64,000 bases of DNA from Microbulbifer celer (GTDB lineage: Bacteria; Pseudomonadota; Gammaproteobacteria; Pseudomonadales; Cellvibrionaceae), in the NCBI RefSeq assembly GCF_020991125.1, contig NZ_CP087715.1, positions 1,701,501 to 1,765,500 of the forward strand, in the 5' to 3' direction. The position numbers and the translations under genes are program-made. The notes beneath the pieces were generated by a model. It did no database searches, had not been told where the DNA came from, and saw only the letters and a program-made list of their open reading frames with translations. Shown here in pieces: positions 37,997-47,520 of this stretch (position 1 is the first letter of the stretch; the number at the start of each line of letters is the position of its first letter).

Positions 37997-40900
37997 ATGA
38001 AATGCTTTGATTTTCCACGCACGCTGATTTCTGCCGCTGTTATTACAGCCGCTGCGGCTGCGCCATCTGCTTTCGCCCAGGAAACCACCTCTGCCATCCG
38101 CGGCACGGTGACATCCGGCGGAGAACCCGTGAGCGACGCGACCATCACTGTTGTTCACCAGCCATCCAACAGCCGCAGCACGATCCGCACCAGCGACGCC
38201 GGTCGCTTCTCTGCCAGCGGTCTACGTGTTGGTGGCCCATACACCATCAGCGTAAAATCTGCTGCAGGTGAAGAAATGCTTTCCGGTGTTTACCTGAGTC
38301 TTGGGGAACCACTGACACTGCCCATCAATCTGGCTGCCGATGAGATTGCTACCAACCAGGTGGAAGAAGTGGTGGTTACTGCAGAGGCACTGATCAATAA
38401 AAACCGCGGTTCGAGTAGTGTATTTGGGGAAGACCAGATCGGCTCCGTCGCCACCTTTGATCGCGACCTGAAAGACGTGGTCCGCGCCAATCCGCTGGCA
38501 GTTGTCAGCCCCAATGGTACCGAGTTAAGCATTGCGGGGAGCAACCCAAAATACAATTCTCTGACCGTCGACAGTGTGGGCATCAACGATACCTTTGGCC
38601 TGCAATCCAATGGCTACCCCACCAACCGCCCCCCGATCTCGCTGGAAGCGGTCGAACAGATCTCCATTTCCTACGCGCCGTTTGACGCCCGTAAAGGTCG
38701 CTTCAGCGGTGGTAACATCAATGCGGTCACCAAGTCCGGTACTAACGAATTCCACGGTAGTGTCTATATGGAGACTGTCCCCTGGGCCGGCACTGCCAAA
38801 GACGATCGCCTGCCGAGTGATGGCTCTGTTACTGAGTACGACATCGAAAATGAAGAAGAAACCTACGGCGCTTCTTTCAGTGGCGCGCTGATACAGGACA
38901 AGTTGTTCTTCTTCAGCTCCTATGAAAAGTGGGAAGAAGAAATCGCATTTGACTATGACCTGAACACCCTGGCCAACCACGATGTCACCCCGGAGGAAAC
39001 CGACCGCGTACTCAGCATCCTGCAGGATGTGTATGGCCTCAGCGATTCCATCGGCTCTGCCCCGGCGCCCGACAGCGATGAGAAAACGCTGGTCAAACTG
39101 GACTGGAATATCAGCGACAATCACCGCGCGGACTTTACCTACAGCAGTCAGGAAACCCGCTCCGCCAACAACTACACCCAGTACGACGACACCGTAAACC
39201 TCGCGTCCAACCTGTGGACCAATGCCCAGGACACCACCTACTATACCTCTCACCTGTTCTCCGACTGGAGCGATGCCTTCAGTACCGAAGTGAACCTCTC
39301 CTACAAAGAGTTCGAGCAGGCGTCACTGACGGCGAGCAACTGGGGGGAAATCAATATCCGCACCGAGAACGGTGATATCGTTGCCGGCGCGGATGAGAAC
39401 CGCCACGCCAACGTACTGAAAAATGAGGTCTGGACTCTCGGGGTACACGGTAACTACATCACTGACGCCGTGGAATATCGCTTTGGTGCGGAGATTGAAG
39501 ACACCTGGAACTACAACCTCTATGGTCGCGACGCCTCTGGCACCTGGGGCTTTGATAGTATCGAGGCGTTTGAAAATCGCGAGATCAACAGCTTTGAATA
39601 TAGCAATGCCTACACCAACGATATTCAGGACATTGCTTACGATGTAAACGGCCAAACCTATGCACTGTACGGTGAAGCAACACTCGAACCGATGGCCGGA
39701 TTCGAAGTGGTAGCGGGCCTGCGCTATGAAAGCCTGGCAATCGACAGTGCCCCCAGCCGCAACAGCAATTTCGAAGAAACTTACGGTTATGCCAATACGG
39801 AAAACCTGGACGGTCGCGATATCCTGCTGCCCCGTATCGGCTTCAACTGGGACCTGAGCGACGATTTGACTCTGCGCGGTGGCGTCGGTCGTTTCAGTGG
39901 CGGCATGCCACTGGTGTGGGTATCCAACGCCTATACCAACGACGGCTCCACCAAAGACGCAGTATATCTGGATACGCTGGATCCCAGCGAAGTGAACCTC
40001 ACCGGCATCCCCCAGGTAGCACTGGATGATCTGGCCCCCGGAGCCGGCAGCACCAACAGTATAGACCCGAATTTCAAACTACCGTCAGACTGGCGCTACC
40101 AGCTGGCCGCCGACTATGCCTTTGATATTCCCGGAGTCGGCCGGGATTTCAATTGGACTACTGAGCTCACCTACGTGGATCGCGAAAACTCCGTGTACTG
40201 GCGGGATCTGTCCCGTGTCGATAATGGCGAGCGCACACCGGATGGCCGTATTATCTGGGACAGTATTTATGCCGGCACCGAGTTTGAAGGCAACTACGAC
40301 CTGGAACTGACCAACGTCGACAACGGAGGTCGCAGCATTCTTTGGTCAACAGCTCTTGACAAGGCATTCGACAACGGTCTATCGGTCAATCTGTCTTACA
40401 CCCACCAGGACATCACCGAGGTAAACCCGGGTACCAGCTCCACCGCGGAATCCAATTTCCAGTATGAAGTAGTAAAGGATCGCAACCACCCGCTGGAAGG
40501 CACCGCCTACTACGAAGTCGAACACCGTGTGGTACTGAACCTCGGTTATACCAGAGAGTTCTTCCAGGGATACGCCACCAACTTCAATATGTTCTTTGAG
40601 CGCCGCTCCGGTCTTCCGTTCTCCTGGACACTGGGAGCTTACCGGGATGGTGGCCTTGGCGATCAGTCGAGCTTTGACTCCTCCAGTGTCTATCTGGCCT
40701 ACATCCCCTCCGGCGCCGATGATGCTGCAGTGGATTTCGAAAATGGCCTGAGCTACGAGGAAATCATGGATCGTGCGCGCGCCGCAGGTGTTGCCGGTGC
40801 CGCTGGCGGATACGTAGATAAATACTCAGACAACATGCCGTGGCTCACCACCATGGATGTGGCCATCACCCAGGAAGTACCCGGATTTATGCCGGAACAC

Positions 40901-41134
40901 CGCGGCCTGGTTTACCTGACCATCGACAATTTCGCCAATCTGCTGAACGAGGACTGGGGCAAGGTCTATGACCTCTCCTATCCGCAGCAGCCCCTGTTCG
41001 ACTATGACGTGAATGAAGATGGCCAGTATGTCTATCAGGAGCCCTATAACGGTGGTAGCACCAAGAACTTCTCTCGCTTCCAGACAGCAGAGTCCACTTG
41101 GCGTGTGAAGCTGGGCCTGAAGTACAACTTCTAA
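37997..41134 (+). CDS. Oar-like TonB-dependent receptor with carboxypeptidase regulatory-like domain
   Basis: 1045 aa. The signal peptide ends SAFAQE. Residues about 30-105 form a carboxypeptidase-regulatory-like beta-sandwich (AIRGTVTSGGEPVSDATIT, FSASGLRVGGPYTISV). The plug follows, with VEEVVVTAEALINKNRGSSS and SLEAVEQISISYAPFDARKGRFSGGNINAVTKSGTNEF (parts), then a large barrel ending in VKLGLKYNF. The Oar group is implicated in export or signalling as well as uptake; the substrate is unknown. The gene stands alone, divergent from the broken nuclease. The 234-base upstream gap (37763-37996) shows no further gene. Confidence 0.9.
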   Translation: MKCFDFPRTLISAAVITAAAAAPSAFAQETTSAIRGTVTSGGEPVSDATITVVHQPSNSRSTIRTSDAGRFSASGLRVGGPYTISVKSAAGEEMLSGVYLSLGEPLTLPINLAADEIATNQVEEVVVTAEALINKNRGSSSVFGEDQIGSVATFDRDLKDVVRANPLAVVSPNGTELSIAGSNPKYNSLTVDSVGINDTFGLQSNGYPTNRPPISLEAVEQISISYAPFDARKGRFSGGNINAVTKSGTNEFHGSVYMETVPWAGTAKDDRLPSDGSVTEYDIENEEETYGASFSGALIQDKLFFFSSYEKWEEEIAFDYDLNTLANHDVTPEETDRVLSILQDVYGLSDSIGSAPAPDSDEKTLVKLDWNISDNHRADFTYSSQETRSANNYTQYDDTVNLASNLWTNAQDTTYYTSHLFSDWSDAFSTEVNLSYKEFEQASLTASNWGEINIRTENGDIVAGADENRHANVLKNEVWTLGVHGNYITDAVEYRFGAEIEDTWNYNLYGRDASGTWGFDSIEAFENREINSFEYSNAYTNDIQDIAYDVNGQTYALYGEATLEPMAGFEVVAGLRYESLAIDSAPSRNSNFEETYGYANTENLDGRDILLPRIGFNWDLSDDLTLRGGVGRFSGGMPLVWVSNAYTNDGSTKDAVYLDTLDPSEVNLTGIPQVALDDLAPGAGSTNSIDPNFKLPSDWRYQLAADYAFDIPGVGRDFNWTTELTYVDRENSVYWRDLSRVDNGERTPDGRIIWDSIYAGTEFEGNYDLELTNVDNGGRSILWSTALDKAFDNGLSVNLSYTHQDITEVNPGTSSTAESNFQYEVVKDRNHPLEGTAYYEVEHRVVLNLGYTREFFQGYATNFNMFFERRSGLPFSWTLGAYRDGGLGDQSSFDSSSVYLAYIPSGADDAAVDFENGLSYEEIMDRARAAGVAGAAGGYVDKYSDNMPWLTTMDVAITQEVPGFMPEHRGLVYLTIDNFANLLNEDWGKVYDLSYPQQPLFDYDVNEDGQYVYQEPYNGGSTKNFSRFQTAESTWRVKLGLKYNF

Positions 41135-41164
41135 GGCACGCTATCTGCGCATGCAGCAAAACGC

Positions 41165-41194
41165 AAAAGCCGGTGCAGTGCACCGGCTTTTTTA
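41165..41194 (+). terminator. Rho-independent terminator after Oar-like receptor
   Basis: AAAA-GCCGGTGC-AGT-GCACCGGC-TTTTTT, a perfect 8-bp GC stem (41169-41187) with a T-run. It is 31 bases after the stop codon. The A-run also allows use from the minus strand by the histidine kinase gene. Confidence 0.9.
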
Positions 41195-41225
41195 TTGTTA
41201 CGGAGGACGGAAAAACCCGCAGACT

Positions 41226-43433
41226 TCAGGAGTCACCCAGCCAGCGGTCAAGGGTTTCCGCCAGACTGTCTGTACTCAACGGTTTGGTCAGAAAATCATC
41301 CATACCCGCAGCGAGACAGCGCCCCTCAAACAGCTCTTCCGTAGTGCTGGTCAACGCCACGATGGGAAGGCGGTCCTCGGGAGAATTTTGACTCTCCCAG
41401 TAGCGAATCTGCTCGATGATATCGGCACTGTGCGCGGTGTTCTGTTGGCAGTCCACCAGTAGCAAATCGAATTTATCATTTGCCAGCAGTTCGAGTGACT
41501 CCTCAACCGACGGGACAACATCCACCTGATAACCGAGTGTTTGCAACATTTCTTCGGTTACCCCCTGATGCTGGCGGGATTCCTCGATCAGTAGCAGACG
41601 GCGTTTGCGATTGTGCTCGGCACTGTGACTCACCACCCGACGACTGGATTTTTTCGAGCCTCCGAACAGGCGCAGCACAACAGCATCATGTAATTCTTTA
41701 CGATTTATCGGCCGCGCCATGTACTGCGCATTGGGGTGCTCCGCTGCCAGCGGGGCAAACTCCATTTTATGGCCATAACCGCCAAGACAAATCAACGGGA
41801 AGTCCACTTCCTCCGGGTCCATCGCGGAAAGGCGGCTGGTGACATCTGCCATCAAGCGCGTATCGCCCATCGCCGGCGCAAGCAGTACCAGCTCCTTTCG
41901 CTCCATGACCTGCTCCAGCGCCAGTTGCGCCGCCTCATTGTCATCGTCCCAATTGAAGCTACTCACTTCCATGCCAAAAGATGACAAAATCTGGATCGTC
42001 CCGCTGACAAACAACCCCTTCTGGTGCAGCACCAGAATTTCTGTATCTTCCAGGCGACGATCCGGCGAAAGATAGATACGCTGGTTGGGCTCGATCTCAA
42101 ACTTGATTACGACTTTGTAACGGTTACCTTCCTCCGTGGAGTTGATTTGCAGGTACCCCCCCATGGCCTCCGCCAGCCCTTTGGCAATATTCAGCCCGAG
42201 CCCGGTCGTCACCTGGGTAGTATCCATGCGAGAAAAAGCACCAAACAATTCAGACTCATCCGGTAGAATTTCGCCACAGCCATTATCATTCAGCTTGACT
42301 ACCAACTGCCCTTCCCCGGCGCCAGTCTGCTCGAACTCAACTTCTCCCCATAGCTCGCCGGTCTGCGCAATGATGGTGGCGGAATCTACCAGATTACGGA
42401 TCAGTTGCGCCGTTTTGCGATTGTCGCCCGTGACCATCACTGGCAGCGCGTCGCTGATCTGAAAGTTGAACTCCAGACGCTGCCGTTGCGCTGCGCGGCC
42501 GGCAAATTTGAATGCCTTTTCGATAGTCCTCACGAGGTTGAATGGTGCCTGACGAAGGTGGATATCTTTGCGCGCGACGCGGGTGAACATACCCACGTTA
42601 TCCACCAGCTTCAGCTGTTGGTTGTTGGCATTTTTTGCCAGCCGTACCCATTCTCGCTGGCGCTCATTCAGGCGGTCACCTTCCAGCAGCGCCAATGCAC
42701 CCAGAGAGTCGGTCAACTGACTGCGAAACTCCTGCCCCACATTGGCGAGGAAATCATTGGTTACTTCTACCGCAGCATCGGAGTGCTTGCGCGCAGCCGC
42801 CAGCTTGCTCGCTTTTTGCTGCAAAGCCTGCATGGCAGCCACCCGATCCCAGTAATTTTCAGATTCCCGCCGGGCCTGGTGGGCCATCAGCCATACAAAG
42901 GTCAGTGTCAGCGCGCCGTAGATTGCTCCCAGCACATCAGAAGTGAGAAACCCTTGTAGTGCGGCAGGAACCAACGAAGCTGCAAGGAACCAGGTAAGGA
43001 AACGGTGATACGGCGCAAATACAGAAGCCACAGTGGCACAGAAAATCACCGTATACAGCCAAAGGAACTGTGATACTGGCGCAAACCCGAGCAGGAAAAT
43101 GTGACAGACCAGAATCAAGCCCCACCAGGCGGCCCCTAAGGTGGACGCGAGGAAGTAACGGTGCCGCCAGCGTTTAGGCCCGGTGGAGTAAAGGCTATCA
43201 AAGCGGAATACGTAGTAGCCTCGCCACAAGGTGAAGACCACGAGCCCAATACCCATTACCAGCACCAGCTTGGGCTCCAGCGTGCGCAGTTCCCCCATGC
43301 CCACCGCCAGGGAAAAAGCCATCAGCGTAAATAGCATGCCTCGACGGCTGTACTTGGCCATACGCGTATCCGTATTGCGACACACGCGGCGGTCCTTCTG
43401 GACCTTTAGTTCGGGACGATCAAAAAGCGGCAT
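41226..43433 (-). CDS. Hybrid histidine-kinase-like protein with degenerate phosphoacceptor (pseudokinase) and receiver domain
   Basis: 735 aa. Six or so membrane helices (about residues 33-190) are followed by a dimerisation region, an HATPase domain, a degenerate receiver (about 465-590) and a C-terminal receiver (about 615-735). In the H-box, NDFLANVGQEFRSQL, Gln234 replaces the phosphorylated His of the usual SHELR; the codon is CAG at 42732-42734. In the N-box, NLVDSATII has Ser351 where Asn normally binds Mg. The ATP-lid parts DNGCGE and TTGLGLNIAKGL remain. The last receiver keeps Asp661 (LLLVDCQQN), acidic residues (LLIEES) and Lys (LTKPLS). It probably cannot autophosphorylate, and may act as a scaffold or receive phosphate from another kinase. 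Confidence 0.9.
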   Translation of the reverse strand: MPLFDRPELKVQKDRRVCRNTDTRMAKYSRRGMLFTLMAFSLAVGMGELRTLEPKLVLVMGIGLVVFTLWRGYYVFRFDSLYSTGPKRWRHRYFLASTLGAAWWGLILVCHIFLLGFAPVSQFLWLYTVIFCATVASVFAPYHRFLTWFLAASLVPAALQGFLTSDVLGAIYGALTLTFVWLMAHQARRESENYWDRVAAMQALQQKASKLAAARKHSDAAVEVTNDFLANVGQEFRSQLTDSLGALALLEGDRLNERQREWVRLAKNANNQQLKLVDNVGMFTRVARKDIHLRQAPFNLVRTIEKAFKFAGRAAQRQRLEFNFQISDALPVMVTGDNRKTAQLIRNLVDSATIIAQTGELWGEVEFEQTGAGEGQLVVKLNDNGCGEILPDESELFGAFSRMDTTQVTTGLGLNIAKGLAEAMGGYLQINSTEEGNRYKVVIKFEIEPNQRIYLSPDRRLEDTEILVLHQKGLFVSGTIQILSSFGMEVSSFNWDDDNEAAQLALEQVMERKELVLLAPAMGDTRLMADVTSRLSAMDPEEVDFPLICLGGYGHKMEFAPLAAEHPNAQYMARPINRKELHDAVVLRLFGGSKKSSRRVVSHSAEHNRKRRLLLIEESRQHQGVTEEMLQTLGYQVDVVPSVEESLELLANDKFDLLLVDCQQNTAHSADIIEQIRYWESQNSPEDRLPIVALTSTTEELFEGRCLAAGMDDFLTKPLSTDSLAETLDRWLGDS

Positions 43434-43469
43434 AGAGATTTGTCCGGTACCGGTCTGAATCGGGGCGAT

Positions 43470-43676
43470 CTACTGACCAAGCCCCATAACTTCCACCAGT
43501 ACTGTCTTGATCAGAAACCCGAGCAGTCCCAGCCCTAGGGCTGTAAACAGGATAAAGGTGCCAAAACGGCCGGCCTTGGATTCCTTTGCCAGGTTCCAAA
43601 CAATAAACACCATGAAAAGGATCAGCCCACCAACACCCAGAAGTAATGAATACTCTTCAAACGTCTCAAAATCCAT
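43470..43676 (-). CDS. DUF2788 family small membrane protein
   Basis: 68 aa from MDFETFEEYSLLLG. Two membrane segments (GLILFMVFIVWNLA and FGTFILFTALGLGLLGFLIKTVL) flank a short basic loop KESKAGR. The length and pattern fit the DUF2788 family of gammaproteobacteria, whose function is unknown. The open frame extends upstream to 43844 but that part has no coding character. It lies 36 bases upstream of the histidine-kinase-like gene on the same strand, so cotranscription is possible. Confidence 0.7.
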   Translation of the reverse strand: MDFETFEEYSLLLGVGGLILFMVFIVWNLAKESKAGRFGTFILFTALGLGLLGFLIKTVLVEVMGLGQ

Positions 43677-44023
43677 AGTCAACCTCGGGTACAGATGTAG
43701 CTGATCCCGCAAACCGCCAACAGGCGAAGCGGAAAAAAGTGGCGCGTATTGTATAGGAGGTATGGGAGTGACACCACGGATGGGGAGGGTTTCAGCCGCA
43801 GGAGAATCAGCAAGCGCTGGTGCTGGCACTGATACTGGCCACAATTATCGATACCTGTTGGCATAAGCCGAGCAATCAGTACAAATAACAACCAATCATC
43901 GGTGAGCGGGCTCAGACGGTACAGACAAGATATCAGGGTGCGACAGAACAAAGCCGTTTCCGAATGTGCTCTCCGCCGATGCCTGCCACCCCGAGCCCGG
44001 TTGTTCCTGCGCTTTCCAGCGCC

Positions 44024-44293
44024 TCATGCCCCCTGATAATAGTCGCTGTCGTTTATCCGGGTGCCGCATTTGACTCTGCGAACCTCGCGATCTCGATACC
44101 GGCTGTCATGCCAGCAGCGTGGAAGCGGCTCGCCGGATAGAAAACTCAACTGCGTCTTATCGAATACTTCAGGATCCTGTACCTCCTCTCCCCACAAATA
44201 ACGCCCCATAACGGTCAGCTCATAGGGGTTGGCCAGGGTGACGATATCCGGCACTTCTACCAGGTGTTTGCTTTCGGTTTCTCTGAATAACAT
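44024..44293 (-). CDS. Hypothetical protein, 89 aa
   Basis: No family recognised. The product is soluble and polar (MLFRETESKHLVEVPDIVTL), with several Trp, Tyr and Arg residues and no signal peptide. The ATG at 44293 follows GGAAGGT by seven bases, a good ribosome site; a TTG at 44299 would add two residues. The flanks are non-coding. Confidence 0.5.
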   Translation of the reverse strand: MLFRETESKHLVEVPDIVTLANPYELTVMGRYLWGEEVQDPEVFDKTQLSFLSGEPLPRCWHDSRYRDREVRRVKCGTRINDSDYYQGA

Positions 44294-44299
44294 CGACAA

Positions 44300-44597
44300 T
44301 ACCTTCCGATTTCTATCCGCACCTTAAAACAGTCAGCAGCTTCGCACTAAACCCGGCGCGACGCTGGGGTCAGCATTGCGCAAGCGGAAGCGACATGGTG
44401 TTTTCAGTATAGAAAGAAACGGACGCCAATCCCGGGAAGATCGCTAAGAAAATAACCCCGTCTCGAGACCGGAAAACGAGAGGTCGGCCACCAATTCTAC
44501 GAAGAAATAAAAAGTTCCCCACCAATAATCGCGGGAAAGCATCAAATAAACAGGAAGGTTGGCCGCAAAATCATCACGAAAAACAGAAAGACTGTGC
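44300..44597. other. Intergenic gap without recognisable gene
   Basis: About 300 bases between the small unknown gene and gspM. It contains short inverted stretches such as GTCTCGAGAC near 44460, but no convincing gene, RNA or T-run terminator was seen. Confidence 0.5.
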
Positions 44598-45089
44598 CTA
44601 GCGTTCCAACGTCAGCCGTGCAGAGACCATCCCCTCTTCGGACAAGGCGTCCACGCTCACAGAACGGATGACAAACTGCTGTTGCAGTAGGTTGTTCAAC
44701 CAGGGTTGCAGGTCCTGATAACGGGCCTCGTCGATCCACAGACGGATCCGGCCATTGCCTTCAGGTTCAAAGCGTTTGATGGTCACACGATGATTCTCCG
44801 CCGCCGCGGTCACCCGTTGCAGCAAAGTGCCCTGGGCTTGCGCGTTGTCACCGCCGGAAGGCAGCTGTACACGTGCCAACTGTGGGCGCTGGGTTTCTAT
44901 CCAGTGCACCAGGTTGCGCGACTGCTCCGCCTCTGTACGGGCGTCATCGAAAAACCCCTGAGCGGGCTTGAACAGGCCAAACACGATAAACATACCACCG
45001 ACAAACAGGCTCAGCAGACCGAGCGCCCGCTGATCATTCGGCGGCAAGGCTTGCCATTTCTGTTGCCACTGTTCTATCTGTTGCTTCAT
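44598..45089 (-). CDS. gspM: Type II secretion system protein GspM
   Basis: 163 aa. It has a short cytoplasmic start (MKQQIEQWQQKWQAL), one membrane helix (LGLLSLFVGGMFIVFGLF) and a periplasmic ferredoxin-like domain. GspM pairs with GspL in the inner-membrane platform. It is the last gene of the gsp cluster; GspN is not present after it. The order and single-helix layout identify it more than sequence motifs do. Confidence 0.88.
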   Translation of the reverse strand: MKQQIEQWQQKWQALPPNDQRALGLLSLFVGGMFIVFGLFKPAQGFFDDARTEAEQSRNLVHWIETQRPQLARVQLPSGGDNAQAQGTLLQRVTAAAENHRVTIKRFEPEGNGRIRLWIDEARYQDLQPWLNNLLQQQFVIRSVSVDALSEEGMVSARLTLER

Positions 45090-45144
45090 TGTTGTTCTCT
45101 ATACGGAGCTCATCTATACCCGATTCGTCTTAATCCATCTCTGA

Positions 45145-46497
45145 TTATCGCAGGCGGATTCGACCTGACACGCCCTCTTCCAGCTCATTGGCAGCCAGTA
45201 ATTCCGCCTTGAACTGACTGTTGGAAAGCTTGTTTACCACGCTGTCCAGCTGGGCCAGGTCCGCTGCCCGCAACTGCAATACCAGCTCGCCGCGCGTGCC
45301 GTCGAACCGCAACGACTGCAGTTTGAGCTCGCTGCTTTTCCCCCCGTTCCACACACTGCTGAGCTGCTGTAGCTGACGGGCGAAATCGCTGCCTCCTCCA
45401 CGAGACTGATTCAGGAATCCTGTGATTTGCCGGCGCAGGTCCGCCTGGGGGCGAACGCCGGGGAAGATCTCCTGAAACAACTGCTGCGCGGCATCTTCCG
45501 CGTGACCGGCCTGTACCTTGTAATACATCCCGGCACCCACAAAAAACACCAGTTGCGCTACAAAACAGGCTGCGACCGCGATGGCTGGCACCCGCCACCA
45601 AGGCCCCTCCGCGGTGCCGAGGACCACCTGGTAGGCACCGGACAAAAGGTTGCCTGTAGCGGCAGGAGAGTACTGCTCCAGCAAGTAGGTTTCCGCTTGC
45701 CCGGTTTGAGCCTCAACACGTCCGAGCTGGCTGAGGCCACCCTGTTCCAGAGTTTCGACCGGACCTAACACGGCAATGGGGGCAGACTCGTCAGAACCCG
45801 CGCTGGCCTCGATGATCTCTTCACTGGTTTCCTCATCCGCACCGAACAGACTTTCGGCGATGGGCAGCAACAGACTGCGATCTACGGTCATTCCGATACC
45901 ACTGCCCTGCCACAGATGCGCGCGCGCTCCATCCAGCCAGATACCGTGTTCGCCTCCCAACGCGGAAAGCAGGCGATACTCGGGGATTGCCACCGTAACA
46001 GGCCACTGCAGCCGCATGATCTGGGCATGCAGTGCATCGAGTTTGTTCTGGGAAATGGCCATGATACTGCACAGATCGCCGGCAACCGGGTCGCAGGTGA
46101 AGTGCAGATCTTCCACATCTTCCGCCAGCCGCTCCTCCACGATATAGCCTACCGCGCTGCTTTGGCGGCGCGCAGCGCGAGGCACGGTTTCCAGCCCGTT
46201 CCAGACCCAGCTGCCGGGCAGCAGCAGCACCGCCTGCATACCGGGTTCAAACTCAAGCGGTGCGCCCCGGTTCTCTGCCGCCGCCGCGCTTTCGGTCTCG
46301 CTCCCGGCTTCCTCGCGATGGCTTTCGTGCCCGACAGTTCCCGGCGGCACGTCCTGCTCATCGGTAAAGGCGCCAGCAAACTCCGCGTCGATTGCTACGG
46401 AATGCCAGGCGGTGCCGTCCCAGCGCTCCAGGCTCACGCCAGCGGAAGACGCAGTTGGCGCGTCTTTAAGCCGCAATAACACTAGTTCCTGGTTCAA
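45145..46497 (-). CDS. gspL: Type II secretion system protein GspL
   Basis: 450 aa. The N-terminal cytoplasmic actin-like domain (to about 300) contains VLLLPGSWVWNGLETVPRAA and YIVEERLAEDVEDLHFT and binds the ATPase GspE. One membrane helix follows (VPAIAVAACFVAQLVFFVG), then the periplasmic domain with QLFQEIFPGVRPQADLRRQI, typical of GspL. It recruits the motor to the membrane. The end of gspK directly adjoins its start. Confidence 0.92.
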   Translation of the reverse strand: MNQELVLLRLKDAPTASSAGVSLERWDGTAWHSVAIDAEFAGAFTDEQDVPPGTVGHESHREEAGSETESAAAAENRGAPLEFEPGMQAVLLLPGSWVWNGLETVPRAARRQSSAVGYIVEERLAEDVEDLHFTCDPVAGDLCSIMAISQNKLDALHAQIMRLQWPVTVAIPEYRLLSALGGEHGIWLDGARAHLWQGSGIGMTVDRSLLLPIAESLFGADEETSEEIIEASAGSDESAPIAVLGPVETLEQGGLSQLGRVEAQTGQAETYLLEQYSPAATGNLLSGAYQVVLGTAEGPWWRVPAIAVAACFVAQLVFFVGAGMYYKVQAGHAEDAAQQLFQEIFPGVRPQADLRRQITGFLNQSRGGGSDFARQLQQLSSVWNGGKSSELKLQSLRFDGTRGELVLQLRAADLAQLDSVVNKLSNSQFKAELLAANELEEGVSGRIRLR

Positions 46498-47520
46498 TTA
46501 GTCCCCCAGTAATTCCTGCAAAAACTGCCCGGAAAATTCGCGCCTTTGGCGCTGTATTACTTTTACTTTTCCCGTTCCGGTATCCAGATGCATCACAGAC
46601 TCCCAGTACTGCCTGTGCTCCAGCCCCAGCTGTACCGCGATATGCGCAACAAAAAACTCACTATTGAAGTCCACTTCGGTGCCGGCGCTGTTGATACCAA
46701 AGCCGCTCAGATCTGCCGCTTGGGTAAACGGTGTACCACTATCCCGTTGATTGACCAGGCCGGCAACATTCGCAGACGGAAACATCGCCTCCAGCAACTC
46801 CTGGGATGCGGTGTTGACGTTGATACTGGTCCCCTCAGCCGGCAGCGCACACAGCTGTGGCTCCAACCGGCTCCAGACATCCGGCTCCATCCCTTGTACT
46901 GCGCGCAGCTCGGAGACATCCGTGATCATGGTATCAGGGGTGCGGTAAGACTCCTCAAGGCCGAGATACCCCGTATCTTCGGTCCCGGAGGCCAGCGGGG
47001 TATCTCCCGCATCCACCCAGTCTTGAATGGCCAGTGCGGCTTCTTGTTGTCCGCCGGCGTTGCGCACCAGCCTGGCGAGTACCGCGGCATTTCCAGTGCC
47101 TGAAGAAGCACCGCCAGCGGTGCCTCCACCACTGCCACCCGCAGCTCGACCAGAAGTTAAATTATTTACATTAAAACAGGAGTGTAAATCTTTGATTTGT
47201 ATGCGAATTTTACCATTAGACGGATTGAACTCGGCCAGACGCTGGGCCCATGCTTCAGCACGATTGTCGCTGGAGCTGGATGCTTCTCGGTCTTCCATAT
47301 AGTCTTTTTCCAGCGCAATAATCGCCCATGCTTCCGCGCCATGGACGAACTCCGCCAGCTGCGTATTTGCCAGAATTGCGCTGGTACGCGAAATAGCCAG
47401 GCGGTTGCGGGTCACCGCATGGGTCACTGCCGCTACTGCGATCACCATCACCAGTAAAACAGTAATCAGCGCGACGCCCTGCTGGCGGTGGAGCGATGGA
47501 TACAGGTGCTTAGTCCTCAC
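46498..47520 (-). CDS. gspK: Type II secretion minor pseudopilin GspK
   Basis: About 340 aa. The prepilin leader ends QQG before VALITVLLVMVIAVAAVTHAV; the Glu at position 5 is absent, as is normal for GspK, which caps the pseudopilus tip. The large alpha domain includes IQDWVDAGDTPLASGTED and INVNTASQELLEAMFP, helix-hairpin-helix-like. There is an unusual Gly/Ser/Ala-rich insertion (about residues 130-148, GGSGGGTAGGASSG). The GTG at 47520 is chosen because it gives a normal short leader and overlaps gspJ by 11 bases; ATG 47532 is an alternative. Confidence 0.9.
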   Translation of the reverse strand: MRTKHLYPSLHRQQGVALITVLLVMVIAVAAVTHAVTRNRLAISRTSAILANTQLAEFVHGAEAWAIIALEKDYMEDREASSSSDNRAEAWAQRLAEFNPSNGKIRIQIKDLHSCFNVNNLTSGRAAGGSGGGTAGGASSGTGNAAVLARLVRNAGGQQEAALAIQDWVDAGDTPLASGTEDTGYLGLEESYRTPDTMITDVSELRAVQGMEPDVWSRLEPQLCALPAEGTSINVNTASQELLEAMFPSANVAGLVNQRDSGTPFTQAADLSGFGINSAGTEVDFNSEFFVAHIAVQLGLEHRQYWESVMHLDTGTGKVKVIQRQRREFSGQFLQELLGD

